From positions 1-64,000 of the forward strand of contig JAJDUU010000025.1 of assembly GCA_022826485.1 (NCBI GenBank): DNA of 64,000 nucleotides, given 5' to 3'. Of this stretch, positions 36,665 through 46,190 are shown one piece after another. The position numbers and the translations under genes are program-made. The notes beneath the pieces were generated by a model, which worked only from the letters and a program-made list of their open reading frames with translations, searched no databases and had not been told where the DNA came from. Every line of letters begins with the position of its first letter. Position 1 is the first letter of the stretch. The DNA comes from Chloroflexota bacterium. GTDB lineage: Bacteria; Chloroflexota; UBA11872.

Positions 36665-36677
36665 ACTCAACTTGAGT
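36665..36677. promoter_or_regulatory. Palindrome upstream of the STAND gene
   Basis: actcaa-c-ttgagt is a perfect inverted repeat 14 bases before ATG 36651. A second palindrome (gaatcc-tcggaa-ggattc) lies at about 36682-36699. The first could be an operator overlapping the leader, but no dedicated regulator is adjacent. Confidence 0.35.
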
Positions 36678-36746
36678 GCTCGAATCCTCGGAAGGATTCC
36701 AGCAACTCGCCGTCTTCACGAGCACGTCTCTAGGTGCAGTTCTCAC

Positions 36747-37549
36747 CTAGATTGCAGGAGAGATCTGAACAACCTGGGCACCAGAGCGCCATAGGGTAGC
36801 GGCTAGGCTCTTGAGGGTACCGCGGCGAGGAGTCTTGGGGCTGAGGCCGCCACCCAGCAGCGGTGCAGGCCCCGCGCGCCGCGCCCCGTCTTCATACCCG
36901 GCATCGCCCCACACACGCGTTTCGGCGCCGTGCAGTAGATGCCGCACTTGCGTGATGTCCGCCAGGTTGGCTGGCGTTGTCGCCACGCTGTGCACCAGCC
37001 CCGTGGCCGCGTCCACTCCGATGTGCGCTTTCATCCCCAAGTACCACTGGTTGCTCTGCTTCACCTGACGCATCTCCGGGTCCCGCACCTGGGCACAGTT
37101 CTTCGTCGACGCCGGCGCGTCGAGGATGGTCGCGTCCACGATCGTGCCTTCCCGCAGCCCCTGCGCCGCCAGGTTCTGGGTGATCTCCGCCAGCAGCCCC
37201 TCCCCCAACTGGTGCCGTTCCAGCAGGTGCCGGAAGTGCAGGATCGTCGCCTCGTCGGGGCGGGGGCTTCGGGCCGTCAGCCCCACAAACCGCCGCACCG
37301 CCACGCTGTCGTAGACCGCGTCTTCCATCGCGGGGTCACTGAGGTTGTAGTACAGCTGCACGCAGTTAATCCGCAGCAACAGGCCCAGCGGCTAGGGCGG
37401 CCGGCCGCGTGCGCCGGTGGGGTAGACCGGGCGATTGCACGTTTCCGCGCCCACGGCATCAGCGCATCCATGCGGTGGAAAGAGCGCTCCCGCCGCGTCT
37501 GGCGCGACTGCCCGTCATACTCCACGTCGGCAAATGTGCGCGGCGGCAT
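36747..37549 (-). pseudogene. IS5-family transposase remnant
   Basis: The N-terminal piece (MPPRTFADVEYDGQSRQTRRERSFHRMDALMPW) is read from ATG 37549. The frame then shifts near 37440 to RPVYPTGARGRPP. A TAG (37392-37394) falls where family members usually have Tyr in GRPPYPL. After it, LLLRINCVQLYYNLSDPAMEDAVYDSVAVRRFVGL, the first catalytic Asp (TIVDATIL) and WYLGMKAHIGVDA are intact. The frame is lost again after GDAGYED, so the terminal catalytic Glu region is missing. It is non-functional and has no convincing terminal inverted repeats. Confidence 0.85.
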
Positions 37550-38068
37550 CCCCTGGCCCTCACCGAGTGCCCGTCACGTGTGAGCATAGGCGCCGCCCCC
37601 AGCCGTCTAGCCTTTTTCGGAGGCTTCCTAGAGCCGACGCGTGGCACATGGTGGACTGTAGCTGGCACCCGACCAACTTGAGCCTACTGGTCAAGCGGCG
37701 CCGTCACTCTATTGCTTGTTTCTTCGAGCTGGCCTGGGCTGTGCGACGCGAAGTGGCTCGCGTCCCGACCCCAAGGTGCTGGGCTGAATTACGGAAACCT
37801 GGATTCCGGCGGGCGCCGTTCCCACCTACGGTTGGCTGTGACAGATCAAGGCCAACCGATGAAACGGCCCAGGCTCATTCGCACCGGCCGGTTGAGAGCC
37901 GACCCGCCAAGGAGTTCACCCGATGATCGACACACGACATCCTGGCAACGGTGCGCTTGGCTCCAGCAATGGAAAACGCCGATGGCCCGCAGCGCCTGAA
38001 CGGCGGAGCCGTCGAGGCCGACGTTGTGAAGCCGGGCCACCCGCTAGAGCGACGCTGGGATCCATGGC
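37550..38068. other. Non-coding stretch before the conjugation module
   Basis: No gene is supportable. It contains copy 1 of the 13-bp motif shared with 44.86 and 46.19 kb. Confidence 0.5.
37789..37801 (+). repeat. TTACGGAAACCTG motif, copy 1
   Basis: This 13-bp sequence occurs in the same orientation at 37789, 44858 and 46191, all within the integrase/conjugation segment. The flanks differ except for GAAT to the left and GAT to the right in copies 1 and 2. Confidence 0.7.
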
Positions 38069-38797
38069 ATGAAGAAGTTTCGCCGCAGAGCCAACGGCCT
38101 CCACACGATACGAGCCTTTCTCAAGCCAGCGCATGGCTCGGCGCTGCCGTTCGACCATGACCAAGTTCAGGAGCCCCATACCGCGCTCGATCAGGCTTTC
38201 GCCGACCTCACCGCCGACGAACGCCTGGCCGTCCGCTTCATCATCGAGCCGGCGGACGCGGCCACCGTGCATGACTTTCGCGCCCAGGCCGAGCGTCTGT
38301 GGGCCGAGCGGCATGCGCTGCCAGACACACTGGGCGGGCGCATCCGCCACCTCGGCAGCAGCCTCTGGTGGGGCGTGCGCCAGCGCTCCTCCCTGTCCCT
38401 TCTGCGACTGGACGCGCCGGCGGTGGAGGCGAAAGCCCGCGCCCCTCTGCTGACCCTGCAGATCCATTGCTGGGTGCAGGCGGCGACGCGGGATCTAGCC
38501 GAAGGCCGCATGGGATGGCTGCGGCAGGGCTTCGACGCATGCGCGAGCTGGCGGAACTGGCTGCGCCCGCGCGAGCCCTGGCGCCGCAGACGCTTCGACC
38601 GCTGCTTTGACGAGGAACGGTCGTGGCCCGGCGCCCAGTTCGTGGTGAGCCTCGATGAAGCGTGTGCCCTCACGGGCCTGCCGCGGCTGGTGCTGGCGAC
38701 CCTCAGCGAGCGGCAGGTCTGGACGCGCTGGAGTGGTGGCGACGGCGAGGCGCCGCATGCCACCGGGCCGCATTCGAGCGAGGGTCCCGGCGCGTGA
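38069..38797 (+). CDS. Coupling-protein partner, paralog 1 (unknown function)
   Basis: The protein has 242 residues. It is clearly paralogous to the next gene: TIRAFL / TIRAYL, the TADERLAVRF block, (A)KA(R/H)(A/S)PLLT, RFDRCF...WPGAQFVVSLDEACALTG. It lies directly upstream of a TraG/VirD4-like ATPase, so both proteins probably work with the coupling ATPase in DNA transfer. There is no membrane span or signal peptide. The family resembles uncharacterised proteins next to type IV coupling proteins in Gram-positive-type and Chloroflexota elements. Confidence 0.6.
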   Translation: MKKFRRRANGLHTIRAFLKPAHGSALPFDHDQVQEPHTALDQAFADLTADERLAVRFIIEPADAATVHDFRAQAERLWAERHALPDTLGGRIRHLGSSLWWGVRQRSSLSLLRLDAPAVEAKARAPLLTLQIHCWVQAATRDLAEGRMGWLRQGFDACASWRNWLRPREPWRRRRFDRCFDEERSWPGAQFVVSLDEACALTGLPRLVLATLSERQVWTRWSGGDGEAPHATGPHSSEGPGA

Positions 38798-38852
38798 TCG
38801 GCGACGGTTGCCGCACGCGCCGCACTGCGGGGACGGCCCGGCCGATGAGCCC

Positions 38853-39617
38853 ATGACGCCGCCTACTGGGGACCTCCCGATCCCCTGCACGATTCGGGCC
38901 TATCTGGCGCCCAAGCGGCACTGGGCGCTGCCGCTGCGCCACGACTTCACCCAGGACCCGGTCGTCCTGCTCGACCGCGGCTTCGCCCACCAGACGGCTG
39001 ACGAGCGCGTGGCGGTGCGCTTTCTCGTGGCGCGGGCGGGCGAGCGCCGCGCCCGCGAGGCGCTGCGCGGCGTCGCGCAACTCCGCGCCGGCCAGCGGCT
39101 GTCGGGCGGCGGCCTGGGGCGCACGGTGCTGCGCGAGATCGGTAGCGCGCTGTGGGAGATGCTGGCCTTCCTCATGACCGGCCAGAACTACAACCCGACC
39201 TCCCGGGAGCCCACCCATGAGATGCAGGCCCAGGCCCGGGCCGCCGAGACCAAAGCCCACAGCCCGCTGCTGACCATGCAGCTCCAGCTCTGGATGCATG
39301 CCCCATCCCGCCCTCAGGCCGAGGATCGCTTCGACCTGCTGCTGGCCTGCTTCGAGCCCACCCGGGGCGCGTTCAACTGGCTCGTGCCCCGCCGCCCCTG
39401 GCGCAAGCAGCGCTTCGACCGCTGCTTCGTGGATCAGGGCTGGTGGCCGGGCGCCAGCTTCGTGGTGAGCCTGGCCGAGGCCCACGCGCTGACCGGCCGG
39501 TCGTTGGTTGAGCTCGAGACCCTCGTCGGGACCCAGGTCTGGACGCATTGGGGCGGTCGCTACGGCGACGTGCCCCACGGCCGTGACTTGCGCCTGGGCC
39601 GGACCGGCCACGCATGA
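38853..39617 (+). CDS. Coupling-protein partner, paralog 2 (unknown function)
   Basis: The protein has 254 residues from ATG 38853 (MTPPTGDLPIPCTIRAYLAP). It shares most conserved blocks with the preceding gene, so the two arose by tandem duplication. Its stop overlaps the start of the coupling ATPase (ATGA), which argues for stoichiometric co-expression. The (R)RPWRKQRFDRCF...WWPGASFVVSLAEA segment is the most conserved. No enzymatic motif is seen. Confidence 0.65.
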   Translation: MTPPTGDLPIPCTIRAYLAPKRHWALPLRHDFTQDPVVLLDRGFAHQTADERVAVRFLVARAGERRAREALRGVAQLRAGQRLSGGGLGRTVLREIGSALWEMLAFLMTGQNYNPTSREPTHEMQAQARAAETKAHSPLLTMQLQLWMHAPSRPQAEDRFDLLLACFEPTRGAFNWLVPRRPWRKQRFDRCFVDQGWWPGASFVVSLAEAHALTGRSLVELETLVGTQVWTHWGGRYGDVPHGRDLRLGRTGHA

Positions 39618-41017
39618 TTGAGCACCCGGGCAAAGAGTGGGCCTGCATCAAGCCCCACGACGCCCTCAAGCACGTCCTCGTGGTCGGACCCACGGGGGTG
39701 GGGAAGAGCACCTTCCTGTACTGGTGGGCGCGCTCCGCCATCGAGCAGGGCCACGGCCTGCTCGTGCTTGATCCCAAGGGCGACCTGGTCGAGGCGCTGC
39801 TCGCCGCCGTGCCGGCGGGCCGCGTCAAGGACACGCTCCTGCTGGACTTCGCCGACACCGAGTGGCCGGTGGCGCTCAACCCGCTGGACGTGCGGGATGC
39901 GGCCGAGGGCGAACGCGTGGCCGGGGCCGTCTACACCATGATGAAGGAACTGGTAAAGGGCGAGGACCTGCACTGGGGCACCTCGATGTCGCAGGCGTTC
40001 GCCTACGGCTTCCGCACCCTGGCCGCCAATCCCCAGATCAAGCCGTCCATGCTGGACCTGGAGCGGCTGTTCTTCGATCGCGACTGGCGGCAGACCCTGC
40101 TGCCGCAAGTGACGGACCCGTTCCTGCGGTCGTACTGGCAGAACCAGGTGGACCGCACCTCGACGCGGCAGTTCGAGCTGACGTTCGGCGGAGCGCTGCG
40201 GCGGATGGCGATGCTGGTGCAGGACCCGCGGGTGCGCAACATCCTGGTGCAGCCGCGCTCGGCGGTGGCCTGGGACGGGGCACTGGCCGACCGCAAGATC
40301 GTGCTGGCCAATCTGGACCAGGCGGACACGGCGCTTGGCGCGGCGGGTTCGCGGCTGCTGGGCAGCATCCTGGTGACGCAGTTCTGGCAGGCGGTACTCA
40401 GACGACCAGCCGACATCCGGCCTCCGTTCTTCGCGGTGTTCGACGAGTTCCAGGAGTTTCTGGACACGGGGCGGGACATGGCGGCGTTCTTCGAGCGCTC
40501 GCGCAGCTACGGGGTGGGGCTGACGGTGGCGACGCAGAACCCCGGCCATCCGCGGCTGCGGCCGATCCTGGACAGCGTATTGATCAACACGCGCACCCAC
40601 GTGGTGTTCGGAGGCCTGCGGGCCCAGGTGCGGCACTTCACGGATGAGATGGCGCCGACGTTCACCCGCCAACAGCTCGACGGGCTGCCGGCGTATCACA
40701 TGGCCATCACGACCTTGGTGGACAACCGGCCGGCGCGGCCATTCGAGGCGGCGGTGGCGCCGATCCCGTCGGGTGATCCAGAGATGGCCGAGCAGGTGCG
40801 AGTCCACTGCCGACGGCAGGTCGGCCAGCCGCGAGCACGGATCGAGGCGCTGGTGGCGGAGCGCTACGGCGAGCCGCCCACGGACTCCAACCGCGAGAGC
40901 AGGGAAACCACGCCAGCGCCCCCGGAACCGCCCCAGCCGGGTGCCACAACCGGCGTCAAGGTGGGCTCCTCAGAGCCGCTGGACGGTCTGGATCCCAACC
41001 CGCGAGCAGGCGCATGA
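39614..41017 (+). CDS. TraG/VirD4-like conjugative coupling ATPase
   Basis: The protein has 467 residues. The N-terminus lacks membrane helices and begins right at the P-loop domain: HVLVVGPTGVGKSTFLYWWA (Walker A), HGLLVLDPKGDLVEALL, FFAVFDEFQEFLD (Walker B DE), GLTVATQNPGHPRL (sensor TQ/N), and a TraG-like end (YHMAITTLVDNRPARPF). It is a soluble-type hexameric pump that would feed DNA to a secretion channel. No VirB4 or mating-pore gene is in view, so the element may be only mobilisable or have lost the rest. The C-terminus is disordered and proline-rich. Confidence 0.88.
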   Translation: MIEHPGKEWACIKPHDALKHVLVVGPTGVGKSTFLYWWARSAIEQGHGLLVLDPKGDLVEALLAAVPAGRVKDTLLLDFADTEWPVALNPLDVRDAAEGERVAGAVYTMMKELVKGEDLHWGTSMSQAFAYGFRTLAANPQIKPSMLDLERLFFDRDWRQTLLPQVTDPFLRSYWQNQVDRTSTRQFELTFGGALRRMAMLVQDPRVRNILVQPRSAVAWDGALADRKIVLANLDQADTALGAAGSRLLGSILVTQFWQAVLRRPADIRPPFFAVFDEFQEFLDTGRDMAAFFERSRSYGVGLTVATQNPGHPRLRPILDSVLINTRTHVVFGGLRAQVRHFTDEMAPTFTRQQLDGLPAYHMAITTLVDNRPARPFEAAVAPIPSGDPEMAEQVRVHCRRQVGQPRARIEALVAERYGEPPTDSNRESRETTPAPPEPPQPGATTGVKVGSSEPLDGLDPNPRAGA

Positions 41018-41034
41018 CCGCGGCGCCAGCCATT

Positions 41035-41110
41035 CGGATGAACCATCGGATCACCTTTCGGATGACGTTGCGATAGCTGGCTCGATAGCGGGCTCGAAAG
41101 GCGTTTCGAG
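41035..41110 (+). repeat. 12-bp periodic array beginning 18 bases after the coupling gene
   Basis: Units start with CG at 41035, 41047, 41059, 41071, 41083, 41095 and 41107: CGGATGAACCAT, CGGATCACCTTT, CGGATGACGTTG, CGATAGCTGGCT, CGATAGCGGGCT, CGAAAGGCGTTT. In frame, this gives Arg at every fourth residue, interrupted by two TAG codons (41074, 41086). It could be iterons for an initiator, or the start of a small Arg-rich protein that is read through or broken. Confidence 0.6.
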
Positions 41111-41293
41111 TGGCACAAGCGCTCGACGCGAACGTCTGGCTTGTGCATCCGCGTCCAGCCAAACCTGATGGCAGAGGCCCAATGTTTCGCATACGTCAAG
41201 CATTGGTGACCTTTCGCTTCGTGGAACTGTTAACCCGTACCCCCACTCCTCGTCCTCTTCGATCCTCGTCCTGGGGGTACGGGTTCTTGCCCG

Positions 41294-41760
41294 ATCCGAG
41301 CCCTCGCAGTTCCAGCGACTGCTCCATACCCACGACCCCTGGCATCCCCAATCCTCGAGCTACCAACTCCCATGGGGTCCGAGCCCTCGCAGCTCCGGCG
41401 TCTGCGCCATGCCCACGACCCCTGGCATCCCCAATCCTCAAGCTCCGGTATCCCGTCAGGTCCGAGCCCTGGCAGATCCGGCGTCTGCGCCATACCCACG
41501 CCCCCTGGCATCCCCAAGCCTCAAGTTGTCGATTCCCGTGGGGTCCAAGCCCTCGCAGTTCCAGCGACTGCCCCATGCCCACAACCCCGGGGATCCCCAA
41601 TCCACGAGTTGTCGATTCCCGCTGGGTCCGAGCGCTGACAGGTCCGGCGCCTGTGCCATACCCACGACCCCTGGCATCCCCAAGCCTCCGGTTGTCGCTT
41701 CCCGTGGGGCCCCAGCCCCCGCAGCTCCGGTGTCTGCGCCATACCCGGTGCCCTGGGCGG
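41294..41760. repeat. Five and a half tandem units of about 83 bp
   Basis: Units begin tccgagccctcgcag (or a variant) at 41294, 41378, 41461, 41544, 41627 and a partial one at 41710. Lengths are 84, 83, 83, 83 and 83 bases. Each contains a ccatacccacgacccctggcatcccc-like core. The final partial unit runs into the 5' end of the replication-relaxation gene, whose first codons (cggcagctccaggtcctgcgtctgctctacacc) resemble the unit. Since 83 is not a multiple of three, the array is unlikely to be protein-coding. Confidence 0.8.
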
Positions 41761-41774
41761 TTCCTAACCTCGTG

Positions 41775-42707
41775 ATGCGGGTCCGCGTGGGAGCCCGGCA
41801 GCTCCAGGTCCTGCGTCTGCTCTACACCCATCGACTGCTCACGGCCGCCCAGGTCCAGGCTCTAGCCTTCGAGACTGCCACCCGGCGCACCTGCGAGATC
41901 TGCCTGCAGCGGCTGCATCGCAAAGGGTGGGTCGTGCGAGCCGAGCCTCTGCATGGGGGCGCCGGGGGTGGCCGCAGCGGCTACGTCTATGGTCTCTCCG
42001 CTGAGGGTGCCGACGTGCTCGCGACGTTGGCCGGGATCCCGCTGGCTGAGATCCCGACGGTCGCCGGACCCGAGGCCTTGGAGGCGAGGTATGTCAATCA
42101 TCAGCTGGCGGTCAACGGGTGCATGCTGGCGATCCGGCAGGCCTGTCGGGCCCATCCCGGGGCCGCCCTGCACGAGTGGACGGCCGACCCGCACTCGCGG
42201 GTGAGGTATCGGGTAGGGCGAATCTCGCGGACCGTGCATCCCGATGCCATTGCCGAGATTGCCGTGGATGGCCGACGCCGCTGGATCTATCTGGAGGTCG
42301 ACCGCGGCACGGCGGAGTTGCGGCGTTACGGACTGAAACTGCGGCGCTACGCGCACTTCTATCTCTCGGGCAGCTGGCGGCGGGAGTACGCGACGTTTCC
42401 GGAGATACGGATCGTGACCGCCCATCGGCCGCGGGTGCAGCGGATGCTGGGGGAAGTGGAGGATGCGCTGCAGAGCTTCAGCCGGACCGAGCGCGACGCG
42501 CTGGTGGCCAATGTGGTCGTGGCGGTGACGTGGGAAGCGGCGTTCCGGGCGGATCCAGTCGCGGCTGTCTGGTCATGCATCTTTGCCGGGGACTGTCGCG
42601 AGCCGCTGCTTGCCAACGGCGACGCCAAATCGCGCATCGGCGCTGCCACGTCGGAGCCGAGGGACCAGCCGGCGATGTGTCGAGACGCGCAGCATCTCGG
42701 AGACTGA
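41775..42707 (+). CDS. Replication-relaxation family protein
   Basis: The protein is about 310 residues from ATG 41775. The N-terminal winged helix is VGARQLQVLRLLYTHRLLTAAQVQALAF...ICLQRLHRKGWVVRAEP. It is followed by GRSGYVYGLSAEGADVLA, the VNHQLAVNGCMLAIRQAC segment, and a nuclease-like strand set (HPDAIAEIAVDGRRRWIYLEVDRGTAELRRYGLKLRRYAHFY). The last set has the Asp / Glu-x-Asp arrangement of the Replic_Relax family. Members are found on plasmids and integrative elements beside TraG-like genes and are thought to relax or replicate DNA at the transfer origin. An 83-bp repeat array lies immediately upstream. Confidence 0.78.
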   Translation: MRVRVGARQLQVLRLLYTHRLLTAAQVQALAFETATRRTCEICLQRLHRKGWVVRAEPLHGGAGGGRSGYVYGLSAEGADVLATLAGIPLAEIPTVAGPEALEARYVNHQLAVNGCMLAIRQACRAHPGAALHEWTADPHSRVRYRVGRISRTVHPDAIAEIAVDGRRRWIYLEVDRGTAELRRYGLKLRRYAHFYLSGSWRREYATFPEIRIVTAHRPRVQRMLGEVEDALQSFSRTERDALVANVVVAVTWEAAFRADPVAAVWSCIFAGDCREPLLANGDAKSRIGAATSEPRDQPAMCRDAQHLGD

Positions 42708-43405
42708 GGAGGTCGCGCTGTGCGCCTGGGCCCGCGGGTTGAACGCAGCCGGCATCGCGCACCCCGCTAACTTGCAGCGCCCAGCGGAATTCTGGGTTGC
42801 CAACAGCTGGCTCACGCCAGATCTTGGAGTCGCGTCTCGCAATGATTCCAACCACCGAGGGACCGATGGGTACTGTGTGGCCGTCGTCGACGCTCGGTGC
42901 GTTGAGATCGTGGGCAGCGACCGGCAACCGGCGACCAAGCTATAAGGATGCGGCGGGCATTACCTCCTGGGATTCGGTGTGGCGCACGTGATGCGAGGTG
43001 TCGCGACCGGCCGTAGCTCTGACCGGCAGGCGGCATGCCGGGCCGGCGGGCGTTCTCACGCCTCCGCATCACCTCGCCGGTGGCGCGACATGACGGGCGC
43101 GGACCACCGGTCCATGGAATTCCCCGATCGCCACTCCGCGATCCCGCCGCGCGCGGGGCGCTCGCAGGCACGTTGCCACGCGCGCGTCGCCAGGATCGCC
43201 ACGCGCAAGCGGCCGCAGGGCCACCGTGACACGAGCCGGCCGCCCCCCGGCTGGCGCGGCCACGAGTCACAGGCGGACCGACATGCGGACGGCACGGGCC
43301 GTTGACGGGCGCGGGCGGCTGGCGGCATGCACCCAGCGCGTCGGTGAGAGCCGCGTGCGTGTGCGGCGCCGGCCAGGTGGGTGCATGGCTCCAGCTGCAC
43401 CTGCC
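42708..43405. other. Gene-free stretch
   Basis: There are no recognisable genes on either strand. The overlapping Arg/Pro/Ala-rich frames are artefacts of high GC. Nothing structured was noticed. Confidence 0.5.
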
Positions 43406-44452
43406 ATGAGCTTCGTCCCACGCTTTTCGATCACGAATCGGATTGCGGCCGCGCTGACCGACATCGAACGGGCCCGCGATTTCCTCGACGCCGCCACGCT
43501 CTCAGATGCGTGGATTCACGCCATGCAGTCGACTGCGCTCCTGCTGGAAGCCCACCACACGACGCACATCGAAGGGACGCACCCCACGATCGACGAGGCG
43601 GCCGAGCTCCTCGCTGGAGCCTCGGTCCCCAGTGCCGATCCCGATGACGCGCGGGAATTGCTCAGCTAGCACGAGGCATTCGAGTTCGTCAGCCGGTAGC
43701 TGACCGATGGCAGGCCAATCACGGAAAACCTCGTCCGTGAGATTCGCCATCGCCTCGTGGCGGGCGTCCGTGGTGGCGCAACCGCGCCCGGCGCGTACCG
43801 GACCATCCAGAATTCCATCATCGACTCAGCCACAGGCGACGTGATCTACGGCTCGCCGACGGCCGTCGAGGTGCCGGAGCTCATGCGCGACCTCGTCCAG
43901 CGGATGAATCACCCACACGACGGGCATCCGGGGATCGTCGGCGCCATCGCGCAGTTTCAGTTGGTGCACATGCATCCGCTCCTTTAGGGCAACGGTCGCA
44001 CGTCGCGGCTGCTGTCGATGCTGCCTCTCCACCGGGCCGGCTACGACTTCAAGCGGCGCTTTGCAATCAGCGAGTACTACGACCGGGATCGGACCGCCTT
44101 CTACGACGCCATCCAGAGCGTGCGCCGGACGCAGATGGACATGACCCGGTGGATCCAGTTCTTCACGCAGGGGTTGGCCACGCAACTCGCCGAGGTGAAA
44201 CAGCGCGGCGAAGTCGCCATGCGGCAGGATGTGCTGGCCCGCCGCCATGCCCTGACCCAACGGCAAGTGGTGGCGCTAGGCGCAGTGCTTGAGCGTGGCC
44301 GGCTGACGATTGCCGAGTTTCAAGACCGAGTTCTGGGCATTCCGCGACGCAGCCGGCAACGGGATCTCCGGGCGCTGGTGAAGAAGGGCGTGCTTGTGCG
44401 TCGCGGGCAAACCAACCGCGTGGAGTGCGTGCTGGCACGCGGCGCGGCCTGA
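43406..44452 (+). pseudogene. Fic-family protein gene with three in-frame TAG codons
   Basis: One continuous frame from ATG 43406 (ATG 43385 possible) to TGA 44452 encodes a Fic protein of about 348 residues. It covers the inhibitory-like helix (THIEGTHPTIDEA), AFEFV...ITENLVREIRHRLVAGVRGG, PGAYRTIQNSII, the catalytic HPLL-x-GNGRTSRLL, and a C-terminal winged helix. The only stops are TAG at 43667, 43697 and 43985. The third falls on the acidic position inside the Fic motif HxFx(D/E)GNGR. Fic proteins AMP-ylate target proteins and often act as toxins. Either it is a dead gene or the TAG codons are read through. Confidence 0.85.
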
Positions 44453-44857
44453 GCTCGCGCCAAACTTGCGCCACAACTCGCGCCACCAGCCGATGCCCCT
44501 AACGCCTTGCCGTGGCTTGCATATCGGCGTCGGGCGCTCGGCCCGCCGCCGCGATCAAGCGGCCGATCCTCGTTCCGGTCGAAACCCGTCGCCAAGGTCG
44601 AAGTCAGCTCTCGGGATCGGCTCGGCTGGTACCGACCGCATGGCCGACCTGGACCGCGATCAGCCCGAGTCGGCGAGGACGACACCGAGCCATCCTTGAG
44701 ATGCAGCGGGGCTCTATGGCCGTGACCGGGACGTACGGCGTCCCGTTGCCGACGGACCCGGATCGTGCCTCTTGAGCCGATGCCGTGACCTTCAACCACG
44801 CCGCTGCCGTACCGACCGTCGGCGGAGATGTCGGTCATGCGCGGAACGTGGACGAAT

Positions 44858-44870
44858 TTACGGAAACCTG
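44858..44870 (+). repeat. TTACGGAAACCTG motif, copy 2
   Basis: Same orientation as copy 1 (7,069 bp to the left), with GAATT before and GGATAGG after the core region. Confidence 0.7.
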
Positions 44871-45251
44871 GATAGGCAATCTCGACCGGAGACCGCATGC
44901 TGCGGGTGCCGCATACCCCGCGCAGCAAGTTATCGACGCGGGCCTGCGGCGGGATTGATGCGACGGGACGTCGGGAGGTCGTCCGCGTCACGAAGGTCAG
45001 GGCGACGACGCGCCGGGAGGACGTGGTCGTCGTCGGTTGGAGGACGTCCGAGCGGCGGGAGGTCGCTTGGAGCCTCAGATTTCGTAGTCGGCGGATTGAG
45101 CCGCCGGCGGGCATGCCACCGAATAGTGGTTCGCGGCCCGCCGGCGCTGGATCGCGGCGGGCCTTGGCCGCCCATGCACGGGCGGAAGGAGGAGCGTCGT
45201 GGATCCAGGATGTGCGCGTTGGCTGCCGCAGGCAGCGCAACGCATGGTTCA

Positions 45252-45280
45252 GCGTGGCAAGCGCCCGGCGCCTGCCACGC
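45252..45280. repeat. 29-base inverted repeat
   Basis: gcgtggcaagcgcc and ggcgcctgccacgc pair 13 of 14 positions around a single central base. Such a stem must form at least a small loop by opening inner pairs. It could be a cruciform site or a terminator inside the decayed segment. Confidence 0.6.
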
Positions 45281-46190
45281 CACACACAGCCGCGGTTGGC
45301 GCGTCGCCCGCGGCGGGCCTGAGCGCCAAGCCCGGGCTGTGGCCACCCGGCAAGTGCCCTCTGGGAGCGACCGGCGCGGAGCCGGCGGTTGGCGCTGCTG
45401 GCGGATCTGCTGGGCGCGGGCTGGTAGCAGCAGATGCCGGTGCGCTTCGGCGTGGCGATCGCTGAGCTGACCCGCCGGCAGGCGGCGGCTGCGATTCGTC
45501 AATTGACCGAGCAATCGACACACGAATATGGGGCGCGGGGCACGTAGCGCCGGGTGGCGTTGGACCCGGACTGGATCGGGCGACCGCGGGGACGGACCCG
45601 ACGGGCGAGCCATTGTTGCCGACCCAGGTCGAGACCCTGTGGCTGCCGGGCGACCGGCTGGGCCTGGACGTGAAAACGACCAGACCGGCGCGCTACGGCT
45701 GCGACGCAGGCAGGCTCGATCGCCGAACTGCGGCCGCTTGGATTGCCGAACTGACCCACTTGGTGCTGTTCAGTCCAGCGGAGGCCGCCGGGCGCTGAGC
45801 GACCAGATTCGAGAACCGGCAGCCATGGGATGGCGCCCACGCATGGCCGTGTCGGGCGTTGGGTGGTACCGCGCGGGCGTCGCAAGCCTTGGTGTCCGGC
45901 ACCTTCTGGCACGCCTTGCGCCGTGCACGGCTGACGTCTGAAGCCGGGCGCAGCGCACGCGTCGCCAATGCGACCGCGTGCCCGAGACCGCCTGGCACAG
46001 CCGCGCCCGGAGGCCACCGCTGCAATCCCCCACGCTCGCACGATCTCGCCTCCGGTCGCGCCGCCACCCGCGACCACAGGCCCGGCGACCTCTGCTTCGG
46101 CTGAGCGACGGCCGTCACGCAGCGGACGGTCCACCAAGGCCGAACCGGGAACCACGCAGTGACGCGGGACACAGCCGAGGCTTACCGAGT

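Noticed and set aside
39560-40807. 415-codon minus-strand frame
   Set aside because: Shadow of the coupling ATPase, which has clear Walker motifs on the plus strand.
41294-41760. Possible CRISPR-like spacing of 83-bp repeats
   Set aside because: Whole units are similar end to end, so there are no spacers.
41110-41775. Open frames through the 83-bp repeat array on both strands
   Set aside because: The unit length is not a multiple of three, and the peptides are only repeat translations (GIPNPR-type strings).
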